DNA of 64,000 bases, taken from contig NZ_RHWX01000009.1 of NCBI RefSeq assembly GCF_003938605.1, positions 81,178-145,177 of the forward strand. Direction: 5' to 3'. The stretch comes from Brevundimonas sp. 357 (GTDB taxonomy: Bacteria > Pseudomonadota > Alphaproteobacteria > Caulobacterales > Caulobacteraceae). Of the stretch, positions 1-10,537 are shown one piece after another. How positions within the stretch are numbered: the stretch's first letter is position 1; every line of letters starts with the position of its first letter. The position numbers were made by a program, and so were the translations under genes. Under the pieces are notes generated by a model, which was given only the letters and a program-made list of their open reading frames with translations, searched no databases and was not told where the DNA came from.

Positions 1-251
1 CCCCGCAGGCGATCTCCATGATGGTGCAGGAGGGCCGCACGCCCAAGCCCGCCCTCTCGGTCGAAACGGAGCCGAAGGCGAAGAGCGACCATGACCGCGT
101 GCGTCAGTCGTGGGGCTATCGCGACCTGGACACCTTCGCCGTCACCCTGACCCGCGACGATCAGCCGGACGAGCAGGTGTCCCTGCTGATGAAGCGCCGC
201 AATCTGTTCAGCTGGAAGCTGGCGGCGATCGACCTGGGGACGCCAGAGTAA
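1..251 (+). CDS. C-terminal part of a DUF2939-like protein (partial)
   Basis: The reading frame is open from the window edge (codons start at base 3) and ends with a TAA at 249-251, so only the last 83 or so residues are present. The visible part has a basic/acidic linker followed by a compact segment ending in NLFSWKLAAIDL, the pattern of a small secreted or membrane-anchored domain whose final strand closes with 'W-K-L'. I recall DUF2939 proteins next to alaS in Caulobacterales, which is the main reason for the label. The function is unknown. An in-frame ATG at 18 exists, but nothing favours it as the true start. Confidence 0.45.
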   Translation, partial: PQAISMMVQEGRTPKPALSVETEPKAKSDHDRVRQSWGYRDLDTFAVTLTRDDQPDEQVSLLMKRRNLFSWKLAAIDLGTPE

Positions 252-260
252 GCCATACTC

Positions 261-374
261 CGCTCATCTCGGCGAAGGCCGGGATCCAGTGCTTTGGCTT
301 CAAGCGCTTTGCTGAAATGGAAAGGACGCCGTGTGGCGCTCTTTCTGGTTCCCGGCCTCCGCCGGGATGAGCGG
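261..374. repeat. Facing pair of family B palindromic repeats
   Basis: Two copies of a CTCATCCCGGC...GCCGGGATGAG type palindrome lie at 261-287 (degenerate) and 347-374, in inverted orientation about 60 bases apart. Other copies occur at 3835-3866, 7014-7032 (half) and 7211-7235, always between genes. No coding function is seen. Confidence 0.7.
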
Positions 375-418
375 GGTTGGGGCAGCGCTCAACCCTCGAT
401 ACGCGAGCGGCCTAAAGA

Positions 419-449
419 AAAGGGCGGCGCATCCGATGCGCCGCCCTTT
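419..449 (-). terminator. Rho-independent terminator of alaS
   Basis: A perfect 15-bp inverted repeat (419-433 with 435-449) built on AAAGGGCGGCGCATC with a one-base apparent loop lies 24 bases after the alaS stop codon. Read on the minus strand it is followed by CTTTAGG, a weak T tract. The symmetry would also let it work for the plus-strand gene ending at 251. Confidence 0.8.
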
Positions 450-472
450 CCTGTTTCAGCCTGTCAGGGTGA

Positions 473-3118
473 TCAGCCCTTCAGCGCGGCGCGGATGGCG
501 TTCAGGCCGTCCTCGGCCTTCGATCCGTCCGGAGCGCCGCCCTGGGCGAAGTCGGGCTTGCCGCCTGCGCCCTTGCCGCCCATGGCGATGACGGCGTCGC
601 GGGCCAGGTCGGCCGCATTGACCTTGCCCGCCATGTCCGGCGTGGCGGCGACCGTGATGGCCGCCTTGCCGTCGGTGACGCCGACCAGGGCGACGACGCC
701 CGAGCCGATCTGTTTCTTGAAGTCCTCGGCCACGCCGCGCAGGCCCTTGCCGTCCACGCCGTCCAGGACGCGGGCCATCAGCTTGATCCCGCCGATCTCT
801 TCGGGGGCCGCATTGGCGCCCGCGCCGCCGCCCAGGGCCAGCTGCTTCTTCAGGTCGGCGACCTGCTTCTCCAGCGTCTTGACCGAGGCCTGAAGCCCCT
901 CGACGCGGGCCGGAACCTCGGCGGGCTGGATCTTGAAGCCCTGGGCCAGATGGCGGGCGACATTGGCCTGATCCAGCAGGAAGCGGCGGGCCGCCTCGCC
1001 GGTCAGGGCCTCGACGCGGCGCACGCCGGCGGCTACGCCGCCCTCGGACACGATCTTGAACAGGGCGATGTCGCCGGTGCGGAAGACGTGGGTGCCGCCG
1101 CACAGTTCAACCGAATAGGCGCCCGGACCCGACAGGGCGCGGCCGATGGTCAGGACGCGGACCTCGTCGCCGTACTTCTCGCCGAACAGGGCCACGGCGC
1201 CCGCCGCGATGGCGGCGTCGGGCGTCATCAGTTCGGTCGTGACCGGGACGTTCTGGCGGATGACGGCGTTCACCTCGTCCTCGACGCGGGCGATCTCCTC
1301 GTCCGTCATCGGGGCGTTGTGGCTGAAGTCGAAGCGCATGCGCTCAGCGTCGACCATCTGGCCCTTCTGGGCGACGTGAGCGCCCAGCACGTTCTTGACG
1401 GCGGCGTGGAACAGGTGGGCCGCCGAGTGGTTGGCGCGGGTGGTCGGACGCGAGCCTTCCTCGACCGTGGCGGTCACGACCGCGCCGGTCGCCAGCGCGC
1501 CTTTGGTCACTTCCAGCGTGTGAACGTGCAGGTCGCCGCCGTGCTTCTTGGTGTCCAGGACGCGGCCTTCGCCGCCGCTCCAGACGAAGGCGCCCTTGTC
1601 GCCCGCCTGACCGCCGCCTTCGCCGTAGAAGGGGGTCTTGTCCAGCAGCACCTCGACCGTCTCTCCGGTCGCGGCGGACGCAGCTTCCGCGCCGTCCTTG
1701 ACGATGGCGATGACCTTGCCCTCGCCGGTTTCGGACTCATAGCCGGTGAATTCCGTGCCGCCGTGCTGGTCGCGCAGGGCCAGCCAGGCGCCGGCCGAGG
1801 CCGTCTGGCCCGAGCCCTTCCAGTGCTCGCGCGAGCGGTCGCGCTGTTCGGCCATGGCGGATTCGAAGCCGTCGACGTTGACGCTGAAGCCGCGACGGCG
1901 GGCCTCGTCCTGCGTCAGATCCAGCGGGAAGCCGTAGGTGTCGTACAGGGTGAAGGCCGTCTGGCCGTCCAGCATGTCGCCGGCCTTGAAGTCGCTGGTC
2001 GCCTGATCGAACAGATTCATGCCGCGACCGAGCGTGGTGCGGAAGCGGATCTCTTCCTGCTTCAGCGTGTCCTCGATGAAGGCCTGGGCGCGGCCCAGTT
2101 CCGGATAGGCCTCGCCCATCTCCTGAACCAGGGTCGGCACCAGGCGGTGCATCAGCGGATCGGCGGCGCCCAGCAGGTGGGCGTGGCGCATGGCGCGGCG
2201 CATGATGCGGCGCAGGACATAGCCCCGGCCCTCGTTCGACGGGGTCACGCCGTCGGCGATCAGGAAGGCGGTCGAACGCAGGTGGTCGGCGATGACCCGG
2301 TGCGACGGGGCGCGCTCGCCCTCGGCCTTGGTGTGGGTCAGCTCTTCCGAGGCCGCTATCAGATTACGGAACAGGTCCACTTCATAGTTGGAGTGGACGC
2401 CCTGGAGCACGGCGGCGATGCGCTCCAGACCCATGCCGGTGTCGACCGACTTCTTGGGCAGTTCGCGAACGATCTCGTCGTTCTCCTTCTCGAACTGCAT
2501 GAAGACGTTGTTCCAGATCTCGACGAAGCGGTCGCCGTCCTCGTCCGGCGAACCGGGAGGGCCGCCGAAGATGTGGTCGCCGTGGTCGTAGAAGATTTCC
2601 GTGCACGGGCCGCTCGGCCCGCTGTCGCCCATGGCCCAGAAGTTGTCGGCGGTGGGGATGCGGATGATCTTGTCGTCCGAGAAGCCGGTGATCTTCTTCC
2701 AGATGTCGAAGGCTTCATCGTCGGTGTGATAGACGGTGACCAGCAGGCGCTTGGGATCGAGGCCGAACTCCTTGGTCAGCAGGGTCCAGGCGCGCTCGAT
2801 GGCGTGGTCCTTGAAGTAGTCGCCGAACGAGAAATTGCCCAGCATTTCAAAGAAGGTGTGGTGACGCGCGGTGTAGCCGACATTGTCCAGGTCGTTGTGC
2901 TTCCCGCCGGCGCGGACGCATTTCTGCGAACTGGTGGCGCGGTTGTAGGGCGGGACGGCTGCGCCGGTGAAATAGTCCTTGAACGGCACCATGCCCGCGT
3001 TGACGAACAGCAGGGTCGGGTCGTTCTGCGGCACGAGCGGAGCCGACTGCACCTTCTCGTGGCCGTCGGCGGCGAAGTAGTCGAGGAAGGTGGAACGGAT
3101 CTGCTTCAGGCTGGTCAT
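473..3118 (-). CDS. alaS: Alanine--tRNA ligase
   Basis: Charges tRNA-Ala with alanine in the cytoplasm and edits mischarged Ser/Gly. The 881-residue length is normal for the family. The N-terminal class II catalytic domain carries the motif 2 region [17 protein letters not shown] near residues 85-101. The editing domain has the zinc-site signature HSAAH near residue 570 and a C-GGTH motif near 672. A C-terminal DHHA1/oligomerization domain rich in Gly and Ala closes the protein. The ATG at 3118 gives the standard [15 protein letters not shown] start, but no strong ribosome binding site is seen. The gene lies downstream of rraA and recA on the same strand, separated by gaps, and ends at a clear terminator. 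Two tRNA-Ala genes lie at 38.5 kb. Confidence 0.98.
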   Translation of the reverse strand: MTSLKQIRSTFLDYFAADGHEKVQSAPLVPQNDPTLLFVNAGMVPFKDYFTGAAVPPYNRATSSQKCVRAGGKHNDLDNVGYTARHHTFFEMLGNFSFGDYFKDHAIERAWTLLTKEFGLDPKRLLVTVYHTDDEAFDIWKKITGFSDDKIIRIPTADNFWAMGDSGPSGPCTEIFYDHGDHIFGGPPGSPDEDGDRFVEIWNNVFMQFEKENDEIVRELPKKSVDTGMGLERIAAVLQGVHSNYEVDLFRNLIAASEELTHTKAEGERAPSHRVIADHLRSTAFLIADGVTPSNEGRGYVLRRIMRRAMRHAHLLGAADPLMHRLVPTLVQEMGEAYPELGRAQAFIEDTLKQEEIRFRTTLGRGMNLFDQATSDFKAGDMLDGQTAFTLYDTYGFPLDLTQDEARRRGFSVNVDGFESAMAEQRDRSREHWKGSGQTASAGAWLALRDQHGGTEFTGYESETGEGKVIAIVKDGAEAASAATGETVEVLLDKTPFYGEGGGQAGDKGAFVWSGGEGRVLDTKKHGGDLHVHTLEVTKGALATGAVVTATVEEGSRPTTRANHSAAHLFHAAVKNVLGAHVAQKGQMVDAERMRFDFSHNAPMTDEEIARVEDEVNAVIRQNVPVTTELMTPDAAIAAGAVALFGEKYGDEVRVLTIGRALSGPGAYSVELCGGTHVFRTGDIALFKIVSEGGVAAGVRRVEALTGEAARRFLLDQANVARHLAQGFKIQPAEVPARVEGLQASVKTLEKQVADLKKQLALGGGAGANAAPEEIGGIKLMARVLDGVDGKGLRGVAEDFKKQIGSGVVALVGVTDGKAAITVAATPDMAGKVNAADLARDAVIAMGGKGAGGKPDFAQGGAPDGSKAEDGLNAIRAALKG

Positions 3119-3249
3119 GGGCGTATCGCTCTGGAACTCGGGCGCGCGGGAGGAATGTCGGAACCGGCGTCATATAGGGATTTTGCGCCGAACGCATCAC
3201 TGGCGCGTGATCCTGCGGGCGCGGCCGTGTTTTTACGCTCGGGGACGCT

Positions 3250-3735
3250 CTAATCGTGCAGGCGACGCGGCGAGACGATCAGGCCGTCCGCGTCGGCGTA
3301 GAGCCAGTCGCCCGGTGTGAAGATGACGCCGCCGAAGGCGGTGGGAATGTCGATCTCGCCGATGGCGTCGCGATCGGCGCGCAGGGGGATGGTTCCCAGG
3401 GCTTTGACGCCGACGTTCATGGTGTTGATGACGGCTGTGTCGCGCACGGCGCCGTGGACGACGATCCCGGCCCAGCCGTTGTCGATGGCCAGTTTGGCCA
3501 GATTGTCGCCGACCAGGGCGCGCTTCAGCGAACCGCCGCCGTTGACCACCAGAACGGCTCCTTCACCGGGGCGCTCCAGCGTCTGGCGGACCAGGGCGTT
3601 GTCATCCAGCACGCTGAGGGTGCGGACCGGGCCGTGGAAGGCCGTGACCTGGCCGAAGCTGCGGAAAGGCGTCTGGCAGACCTTCACCACGTCGGGATGG
3701 GCGTCGCACAGGTCGGCGGTAGCGATGGCGGTCAT
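3250..3735 (-). CDS. rraA: RraA family protein (RNase E activity regulator / HMG aldolase fold)
   Basis: The 161-residue product matches E. coli RraA in length and layout: N-terminal LCDAHPDVVKV, a central VVNGGGSLKRALVGDNLA, and C-terminal GDWLYADADGLIV. RraA binds RNase E and inhibits it. Proteins of the same fold can instead be 4-hydroxy-4-methyl-2-oxoglutarate aldolases, but those are usually longer. The metal/substrate-site pattern GAVRD near residue 98 is kept, so aldolase activity cannot be excluded. I chose the ATG at 3735 because GGAG lies 7 bases upstream and the match to the family begins there; the frame is open further upstream but that part has no similarity. Confidence 0.88.
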   Translation of the reverse strand: MTAIATADLCDAHPDVVKVCQTPFRSFGQVTAFHGPVRTLSVLDDNALVRQTLERPGEGAVLVVNGGGSLKRALVGDNLAKLAIDNGWAGIVVHGAVRDTAVINTMNVGVKALGTIPLRADRDAIGEIDIPTAFGGVIFTPGDWLYADADGLIVSPRRLHD

Positions 3736-3834
3736 GGGGAGGCTCCGTTGGGGCGCGGGGACTCTGCCCGTAGGCGCCGAAGGGAAACAAGGCCGTTGCA
3801 CTGAGAAAGGCGTTTGACGGGCGTATCTCAACAT

Positions 3835-3866
3835 CCGCTCATCCCGGCCTCCGCCGGGATGAGCGG
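3835..3866. repeat. Family B palindromic repeat (perfect copy)
   Basis: Two 14-base arms, CCGCTCATCCCGGC and its complement, enclose a CTCC loop. This is the best-preserved copy of family B in the window. Confidence 0.8.
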
Positions 3867-3879
3867 TAGAGGGGCGGGG

Positions 3880-3915
3880 AAAAAAGAGGCCCGCCCGACG
3901 CAGGTCGGGCGGGCC
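3880..3915 (-). terminator. Rho-independent terminator downstream of recA
   Basis: A perfect 12-bp GC stem (GGCCCGCCCGAC at 3888-3899 with its complement at 3904-3915, loop 3900-3903) is followed on the minus strand by six T's (3885-3880). It lies about 220 bases beyond the recA stop codon, past the family A repeat pair. Confidence 0.75.
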
Positions 3916-4010
3916 GGTCTCCGTCCGACCGGCCCCGCGGGGTCGGTAGGCGGGTCGCGAGGCGGCGAACGGAGAAGCCCTGGCCGTCAGGGGGCCCCTT
4001 GCCTCCCGCC

Positions 4011-4115
4011 GTCATCCTCGGGCTTGACCCGAGGATCGGATCGTCAGCGCGATCACGGCTGGAAAGGAAGAGGACGCTGCCTGGCTGGATCCTCGGGTCA
4101 AGCCCGAGGATGACG
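4011..4115. repeat. Facing pair of family A palindromic repeats
   Basis: Two palindromes with the core TCCTCGGG-CTTGA-CCCGAGGA (4015-4035) and its inverse (4090-4110) face each other across about 50 bases. Each is bounded by GTCAT/ATGAC on the outside and GGATC on the inside. The same paired layout recurs at 7058-7175 and 8423-8538. Confidence 0.8.
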
Positions 4116-4132
4116 GCGTTGGGGGTGGCGGA

Positions 4133-5212
4133 TCAGCCCTCCATATCCTGACCTTCGTCCGGCTCGGGCGCGCCCAGCATGTCGTCGGCGATCTTGGCCG
4201 TCGACTGGCGCACGGCCTTCTCGATGGCGAGGGCCATGTCGGGGTTGTTCTTGAGGAACTCCTTGGCGTTCTCGCGGCCCTGGCCGATGCGGGTGGAGTC
4301 GTAGGAGAACCACGAACCCGACTTCTCGATGATGTTGGCCTTGACCCCCAGGTCGATGATCTCGCCGATCTTGGAGATGCCTTCGCCGTACATGATGTCG
4401 AAGATGACCTCGCGGAACGGCGGGGCGACCTTGTTCTTGACCACCTTGACGCGGGTGGTGTTGCCGACGACCTCGTCGCGGTTCTTGATCGCGCCGGTGC
4501 GGCGGATGTCGAGGCGCACCGAGGCGTAGAACTTCAGCGCATTGCCGCCCGTCGTCGTTTCCGGCGAGCCGTACATGACGCCGATCTTGTGACGGATCTG
4601 GTTGATGAACAGGACGATGCACTTCGACTTGGAGATCGAGGCCGTTAGCTTGCGCAGGGCCTGCGACATCAGGCGGGCCTGAAGGCCGGGCAGGCTGTCG
4701 CCCATCTCGCCCTCGATCTCAGCGCGGGGCGTCAGGGCGGCGACGGAGTCGACCACCACGATGTCCACGGCGCCCGAGCGCACCAGGGTGTCGACGATCT
4801 CCAGCGCCTGCTCGCCCGCGTCGGGCTGCGACACCAGCAGGTCGTCGAGGTTCACGCCCAGCTTCTGGGCGTAGACCGGATCCAGCGCGTGTTCGGCGTC
4901 GACGAAGGCGGCCACGCCGCCCTTCTTCTGGACCTCGGCCACGGTGTGCAGGGCCAGGGTCGTCTTGCCCGAGGATTCGGGGCCGAACACCTCGATCACC
5001 CGGCCGACCGGCAGACCGCCGATGCCGAGCGCCATGTCGAGACCCAGAGAGCCGGTCGAGACGCTCTCGATCTCGGCCACCTGTCCCGCCTTGCCCAGTT
5101 TCATGACCGAGCCCTTGCCGAAGGCGCGATCGATCTGTGCGATCGCCGCCTCAAGAGCGCGTTGTTTGTCGCCGTCTTCTTTACCCACGAGCTTCAGTGC
5201 CGCCTGTGACAT
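4133..5212 (-). CDS. recA: Recombinase RecA
   Basis: DNA-dependent ATPase for homologous pairing and LexA co-protease in the SOS response. The 359-residue product has the Walker A motif GPESSGKTT near residue 70, the loop region with [25 protein letters not shown] sequence near 210-230, and an acidic C-terminus (PDEGQDMEG). I chose the ATG at 5212 ([10 protein letters not shown]) because GGGAGAG lies just upstream and the length then matches the Caulobacter protein; the frame is open further upstream with another ATG at 5233. Two SOS boxes lie about 100-135 bases upstream, so LexA control is very likely. Confidence 0.98.
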   Translation of the reverse strand: MSQAALKLVGKEDGDKQRALEAAIAQIDRAFGKGSVMKLGKAGQVAEIESVSTGSLGLDMALGIGGLPVGRVIEVFGPESSGKTTLALHTVAEVQKKGGVAAFVDAEHALDPVYAQKLGVNLDDLLVSQPDAGEQALEIVDTLVRSGAVDIVVVDSVAALTPRAEIEGEMGDSLPGLQARLMSQALRKLTASISKSKCIVLFINQIRHKIGVMYGSPETTTGGNALKFYASVRLDIRRTGAIKNRDEVVGNTTRVKVVKNKVAPPFREVIFDIMYGEGISKIGEIIDLGVKANIIEKSGSWFSYDSTRIGQGRENAKEFLKNNPDMALAIEKAVRQSTAKIADDMLGAPEPDEGQDMEG

Positions 5213-5312
5213 TGGTTTTCTCTCCCTTGCCATGATTCCCATCTGACTTCGGGAGAGACCCGCCACGGACCCGCTCCCTCGTTGAGCCGGACTATGGACA
5301 TGGTTTGTTCTT

Positions 5313-5327
5313 GTTCGCAAGATGTTC
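5313..5327 (+). promoter_or_regulatory. LexA/SOS box, GTTC-N7-GTTC
   Basis: GTTC (5313-5316), seven bases, GTTC (5324-5327): an exact match to the direct-repeat SOS box of Caulobacter and other alphaproteobacteria. It lies 101-115 bases upstream of the recA start codon. Confidence 0.85.
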
Positions 5328-5331
5328 TCGT

Positions 5332-5346
5332 GAACTGAACGAGAAC
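5332..5346 (-). promoter_or_regulatory. Second LexA/SOS box in opposite orientation
   Basis: GAAC (5332-5335), seven bases, GAAC (5343-5346), which reads GTTC-N7-GTTC on the minus strand. Only four bases separate it from the first box, so two LexA dimers would bind back to back between the divergent recA and GNAT-nitrilase genes. Confidence 0.8.
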
Positions 5347-5434
5347 AAGTCTGTGCGATGCGACCGAAATTGACGCATTAGCTCTTTTGTCGGCCGAATT
5401 GATCCAACAGCCAAGCTCGCGCGTTAGGCAGGGC

Positions 5435-7006
<1,572 letters not shown>

Positions 7007-7237
7007 ACTTACTCCCGCTCATCCCGGCGGAGGAGGGGCCTACGCCCAATAAGTTTCGTCATTCTCGGGCTTGTCCCGAGAATCCATAAACGCAGGGCTT
7101 TGGCGTGAAGGCGCGGCGTCTTGTCTTACAGATGGCGGCGGTTATGGATCCCCGGCACAAGGCCGGGGATGACGGCGATGGGGGCGGGGCGTTGAGGCCA
7201 AAGCGCTGGGCCCCGGCGTCCGCCGGGGTGAGCGGAC
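7007..7237. repeat. Mosaic of family A and B palindromic repeats
   Basis: A half copy of family B (7014-7032), a facing pair of family A elements (7058-7087 and 7144-7175) and another family B element (7211-7235) fill almost the whole gap between the GNAT-nitrilase gene and the racemase gene. Both genes end here (convergent), so part of it probably works as a bidirectional terminator. Confidence 0.75.
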
Positions 7238-8296
7238 TTATGAGGGCCGCTTCGCCGGGCTGTCCCGGAACCTCGGCGCGGGGGCGGGCTGCACCACGCC
7301 CTGCGCGGTGACGAAGGCGTCGCGGGCGCGGTTGTGCGGGTGGTCGGGCGCCTCGGTCATGGACAGGACGGGGGCGACGCAGGCGGCTTGGGCGTCGGGA
7401 TCATTGCACCAGTCGTCGCGGGTGCGGGTGCGGAAGACGGCGGCCAGCTTGTCCTTCAGCATGGGCCATTGGGCCGGGTCGAAGGGCATGGCGAAGTCGG
7501 GATCGCCGCCCAGCCCCGTCAGCCGCATCAGGGCGATGTAGAAGGCCGGTTCGATGGCGCCGACGGCGACGTATTTGCCGTCCGACGTCTCATAGACCTC
7601 GTAAAACGGCGCGCCGGTGTCGAGCAGGTTGACGCCGCGCTCGTCGCGCCACGCCAGGCTGGGCGGCAGGGGCGCGGGCAGATTCTGGCGGAAGCCCCAG
7701 ATCATGCTCATCAGCAGGGATGAGCCGTCGGTCATGGCGCAGTCGATCACGTCGCCGCGTCCGGTGCGCTGGGCCTTCAGCAGACCGGCGACCATGCCGA
7801 AGGCCAGCAGCATGCCCCCGCCGCCGAAGTCGCCGACCATGTTGATCGGCGGGGTCGGCTTCTGGCCCGCCCGGCCGAAGGCGTGCAGCGCGCCCGAGAC
7901 GGCGATGTAGTCGATGTCGTGGCCCGGCGCCGGGGCCAGCGGCCCGTCCTGACCCCAGCCGGTCATGCGGCCGTAGACGAGGCGCGGATTGTCGGCCAGC
8001 AGCGCATCGGGGCCGAGACCGAGACGCTCCATCACGCCGGGCCGAAAGCCCTCGATCAGGCCGTCGGCGGCGCCGGCCAGATCGCGGATCAGGGCGGCGC
8101 CTTCGGGCGTCTTCAGGTCGGCCTCGACCAGACGGGCGCGGCTGCGGTTCAGGGGATCGCGCAGGTCGGGCGCGGCGCCGGGACGGTGGACCAGCACCAC
8201 CTCCGCCCCGTGATCGGCCAGCATCATGCCGCAGAAGGGGGCGGGGCCGATGCCGCCGATTTCGATGATGGTCAGGCCGTCGAGAGTTCCGCTCAT
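7238..8296 (-). CDS. Alpha-methylacyl-CoA racemase / CaiB-BaiF family CoA transferase
   Basis: A 352-residue protein of the CaiB/BaiF fold. The start SGTLDGLTIIEIGGIGPAPF is typical. The key residues are those of alpha-methylacyl-CoA racemases: His in GHDIDYIAVSG and Asp in NMVGDFGGGG correspond to the catalytic His126/Asp156 pair of the mycobacterial enzyme. It should epimerise 2-methyl-branched acyl-CoAs so that they can enter beta-oxidation. I chose the ATG at 8296; the frame runs upstream to 8524, but that part is only the palindromic repeats read through. The gene is bracketed on both sides by family A repeat pairs. Single-gene unit. Confidence 0.87.
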   Translation of the reverse strand: MSGTLDGLTIIEIGGIGPAPFCGMMLADHGAEVVLVHRPGAAPDLRDPLNRSRARLVEADLKTPEGAALIRDLAGAADGLIEGFRPGVMERLGLGPDALLADNPRLVYGRMTGWGQDGPLAPAPGHDIDYIAVSGALHAFGRAGQKPTPPINMVGDFGGGGMLLAFGMVAGLLKAQRTGRGDVIDCAMTDGSSLLMSMIWGFRQNLPAPLPPSLAWRDERGVNLLDTGAPFYEVYETSDGKYVAVGAIEPAFYIALMRLTGLGGDPDFAMPFDPAQWPMLKDKLAAVFRTRTRDDWCNDPDAQAACVAPVLSMTEAPDHPHNRARDAFVTAQGVVQPAPAPRFRDSPAKRPS

Positions 8297-8422
8297 GCCC
8301 GCCACTGAAGCCGAGGCGGGCGGCCCCGTCCAGCTTGCGCTGTGCGGGACCGCCTCTTCGGGGAGAGCTTTAATCCTGATGCCCCCTGGATAGGCAGGGA
8401 GCCATCTCTTTCTCCCTCTGCC

Positions 8423-8538
8423 GTCATCCCCGGCCTTGTGCCGGGGATCCATAACCTCGACGCCGGCCGGACAAGGCGTTGAGCCTCGATCTCGCAGGGG
8501 CGCGTTTATGGATTCTCGGGACAAGCCCGAGAATGACG
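8423..8538. repeat. Facing pair of family A palindromic repeats
   Basis: Elements at 8423-8452 (CCCCGG-CCTTGTG-CCGGGG core) and 8508-8538 (TTCTCGGG-ACAAG-CCCGAGAA core) face each other across about 55 bases, with GTCAT/ATGAC outside and GGATCCAT/ATGGATTC inside. They lie between acs and the racemase gene. Confidence 0.8.
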
Positions 8539-8567
8539 GAAGGAAGAAGCGGAGCGGATTTGGATGT

Positions 8568-10505
8568 CTAGGCCGCCCGGTTCTTCACCAGATCGTCCAC
8601 CACCGATGGATCGGCCAGCGTCGAGGTGTCGCCCAGGGCGCCCAGTTCGTTCTCGGCGATCTTGCGCAGGATACGTCGCATGATCTTGCCCGAGCGGGTC
8701 TTGGGCAGGCCCGGCGCCCACTGGATCACGTCGGGGGCGGCGATGGGGCCGATCTCCTCGCGGACCTGGGCGACCAAGGCCTTGCGCAGGTCTTCGCTGG
8801 CCTCGACCCCCTTGTTCAGGGTGACATAGGCGTAGATGCCCTGGCCCTTGATGTCGTGGGGGAAGCCGACGACGGCGGCCTCGGCCACGTCGTCGTGCAG
8901 GACCAGGGCGCTCTCGACCTCGGCCGTGCCCATGCGGTGGCCCGAGACGTTGATGACGTCATCGACCCGGCCGGTGATCCAGTAGTAGCCGTCCGCATCG
9001 CGGCGGCAGCCGTCGCCGGTGAAATACTTGCCCGGATAGGTCGAGAAATAGGTGTCGAAGAAGCGCTGGTCGTCGCCATAGACCGTCCGCATCTGGCCCG
9101 GCCAGCTGTCGGTGATGCACAGATTGCCCTCGGTCGCGCCGTTCAGCACGCCGCCCTCGGCGTCCACGATTTCAAGCTCGACGCCGGGCAGAGGCTTCGT
9201 AGCCGAGCCGGGCTTCAGGTCCGTGGCGCCGGGCAGGGGCGAGATCAGGGCTCCGCCCGTCTCGGTCTGCCACCAGGTGTCGACGATGGGCAGGCGGCTC
9301 TCGCCGACCACCTCATGATACCAGCGCCAGGCCTCGGGGTTGATCGGCTCGCCGACGGTGCCCAGCAGGCGCAGCGACTTGCGGCTGGACGCCTTCACCG
9401 GGGCGTCGCCCTCGCGCATCAGGGCGCGCAGGGCCGTGGGGGCGGTGTAGAAGATGTTGACCTGATGCTTGTCCACCACCTCCCAGAAACGGCTGACGCT
9501 CGGATAGTTGGGCACGCCCTCGAACATCAGACTGGTCGCCGCATTGGCCAGGGCGCCGTAGACCACATAGGTGTGGCCCGTGACCCAGCCCACGTCGGCG
9601 GTGCACCAGAAGACCTCGCCGGGGCGATAGTCGAACACCAGCTCATGCGTATAGCTGGCCCAGAACAGATAGCCGCCGGTGGTGTGCAGCACGCCCTTGG
9701 GTTTTCCGGTCGAGCCCGAGGTGTAGAGGATGAACAGCGGGTCTTCGGCGTTCATCGGCTCGGGCGCGCAGTCGGGCGAGGCCTTGTCCGCCTCGACGCC
9801 CCAGTCCAGGTCGCGGCCGGCGACGAAGGGCACGTCGGCGCCGGTATGGCGCAGGACGACGACGGTCTTCACGCCCGCGACCTTCTCCAGCGCCTTGTCG
9901 ACATTGGCCTTCAGCGGCACGCGCTTGCCGGCGCGGCAGCCCTCGTCGGCGGTGATGACGAAGGTGGATTCGCAGTCCTCGATCCGTCCGGCGATGCTGT
10001 CGGGCGAGAAGCCGCCGAAGATGACTGAATGCACGGCGCCGATGCGGGCGCAGGCCAGCATGGCGTAGGCGGCTTCCGGGATCATCGGCAGATAGATGGT
10101 GACGCGGTCGCCCTTCTGGACGCCGTTGGCCTTCAGCACGTTCGCCAGGCGGCAGACGCGTTCGTGAAGCTGGCCGAAGGTGACGGTTTCGCTGTCGGTC
10201 GGCTCGTCGCCTTCCCACAGGATGGCGACCTCGTCTTTGCGGGCGGGCAGGTGGCGGTCGATGCAGTTGACCGAGGCGTTCAGCACCCCGTCCTCGAACC
10301 AGCGGATGCGGAAGTCGACCTTGTTGAAGGAGACGTCCTTGATCTTGGTCGGGAAGGTCATCCAGTCGAGACGTTCGGCCTGTTCGGCCCAGAAGGCCTC
10401 GGGGGTCTCGCGCGCCTGCATCCGGGCCGCTTCATAGCCTGCGCGGTCCATGTGGGCGCGGGCGGCCAGTTCGGCGGGAACGGGATAGATTTCCGGATCA
10501 GACAC
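8568..10505 (-). CDS. acs: Acetate--CoA ligase (acetyl-CoA synthetase)
   Basis: Activates acetate to acetyl-CoA via acetyl-AMP. The 645-residue length is typical. The ATP-binding signature [19 protein letters not shown] is near residues 260-280, the acetate/AMP pocket motif [10 protein letters not shown] is near 413, and the C-terminal catalytic lysine lies in TRSGKIMRR near residue 605, the site acetylated by Pat-type enzymes in other bacteria. Translation starts at a GTG (10503-10505) with GGAGG 7 bases upstream. The porin gene is 32 bases upstream on the same strand, so the two are probably co-transcribed. A CrbS/CrbR-like two-component system lies next to them. Confidence 0.97.
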   Translation of the reverse strand: MSDPEIYPVPAELAARAHMDRAGYEAARMQARETPEAFWAEQAERLDWMTFPTKIKDVSFNKVDFRIRWFEDGVLNASVNCIDRHLPARKDEVAILWEGDEPTDSETVTFGQLHERVCRLANVLKANGVQKGDRVTIYLPMIPEAAYAMLACARIGAVHSVIFGGFSPDSIAGRIEDCESTFVITADEGCRAGKRVPLKANVDKALEKVAGVKTVVVLRHTGADVPFVAGRDLDWGVEADKASPDCAPEPMNAEDPLFILYTSGSTGKPKGVLHTTGGYLFWASYTHELVFDYRPGEVFWCTADVGWVTGHTYVVYGALANAATSLMFEGVPNYPSVSRFWEVVDKHQVNIFYTAPTALRALMREGDAPVKASSRKSLRLLGTVGEPINPEAWRWYHEVVGESRLPIVDTWWQTETGGALISPLPGATDLKPGSATKPLPGVELEIVDAEGGVLNGATEGNLCITDSWPGQMRTVYGDDQRFFDTYFSTYPGKYFTGDGCRRDADGYYWITGRVDDVINVSGHRMGTAEVESALVLHDDVAEAAVVGFPHDIKGQGIYAYVTLNKGVEASEDLRKALVAQVREEIGPIAAPDVIQWAPGLPKTRSGKIMRRILRKIAENELGALGDTSTLADPSVVDDLVKNRAA

Positions 10506-10537
10506 GCGATTTCCTCCAGGGTCTTTTTTCGTCGGCC

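Larger units (their letters stand above)
3736..4132. other. Repeat-rich intergenic region between recA and rraA
   Basis: About 400 bases without a gene. It holds a perfect family B palindrome (3835-3866), the likely recA terminator (3880-3915), and a facing pair of family A palindromes (4011-4036 and 4088-4115). Short reading frames across it are just the repeats being read through and show no ribosome binding site. Confidence 0.75.

Noticed and set aside
950..3253. A 767-residue open frame antisense to alaS
   Set aside because: It is a by-product of GC-rich codon use in alaS. It has no ribosome binding site or recognisable domain, and the Asp/Gly/Ala/Val-heavy product is typical of such mirror frames. 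The same applies to the long frames antisense to the hybrid kinase (12934-16323), the MHS transporter (16242-18215), the MCP (22059-24569), the POT transporter (46201-48321) and coxA (59411-61030).
7239..8524. Extended start of the racemase gene at 8524
   Set aside because: The extra 76 residues are encoded by the family A repeats and show no resemblance to the family; the family start is at 8296.
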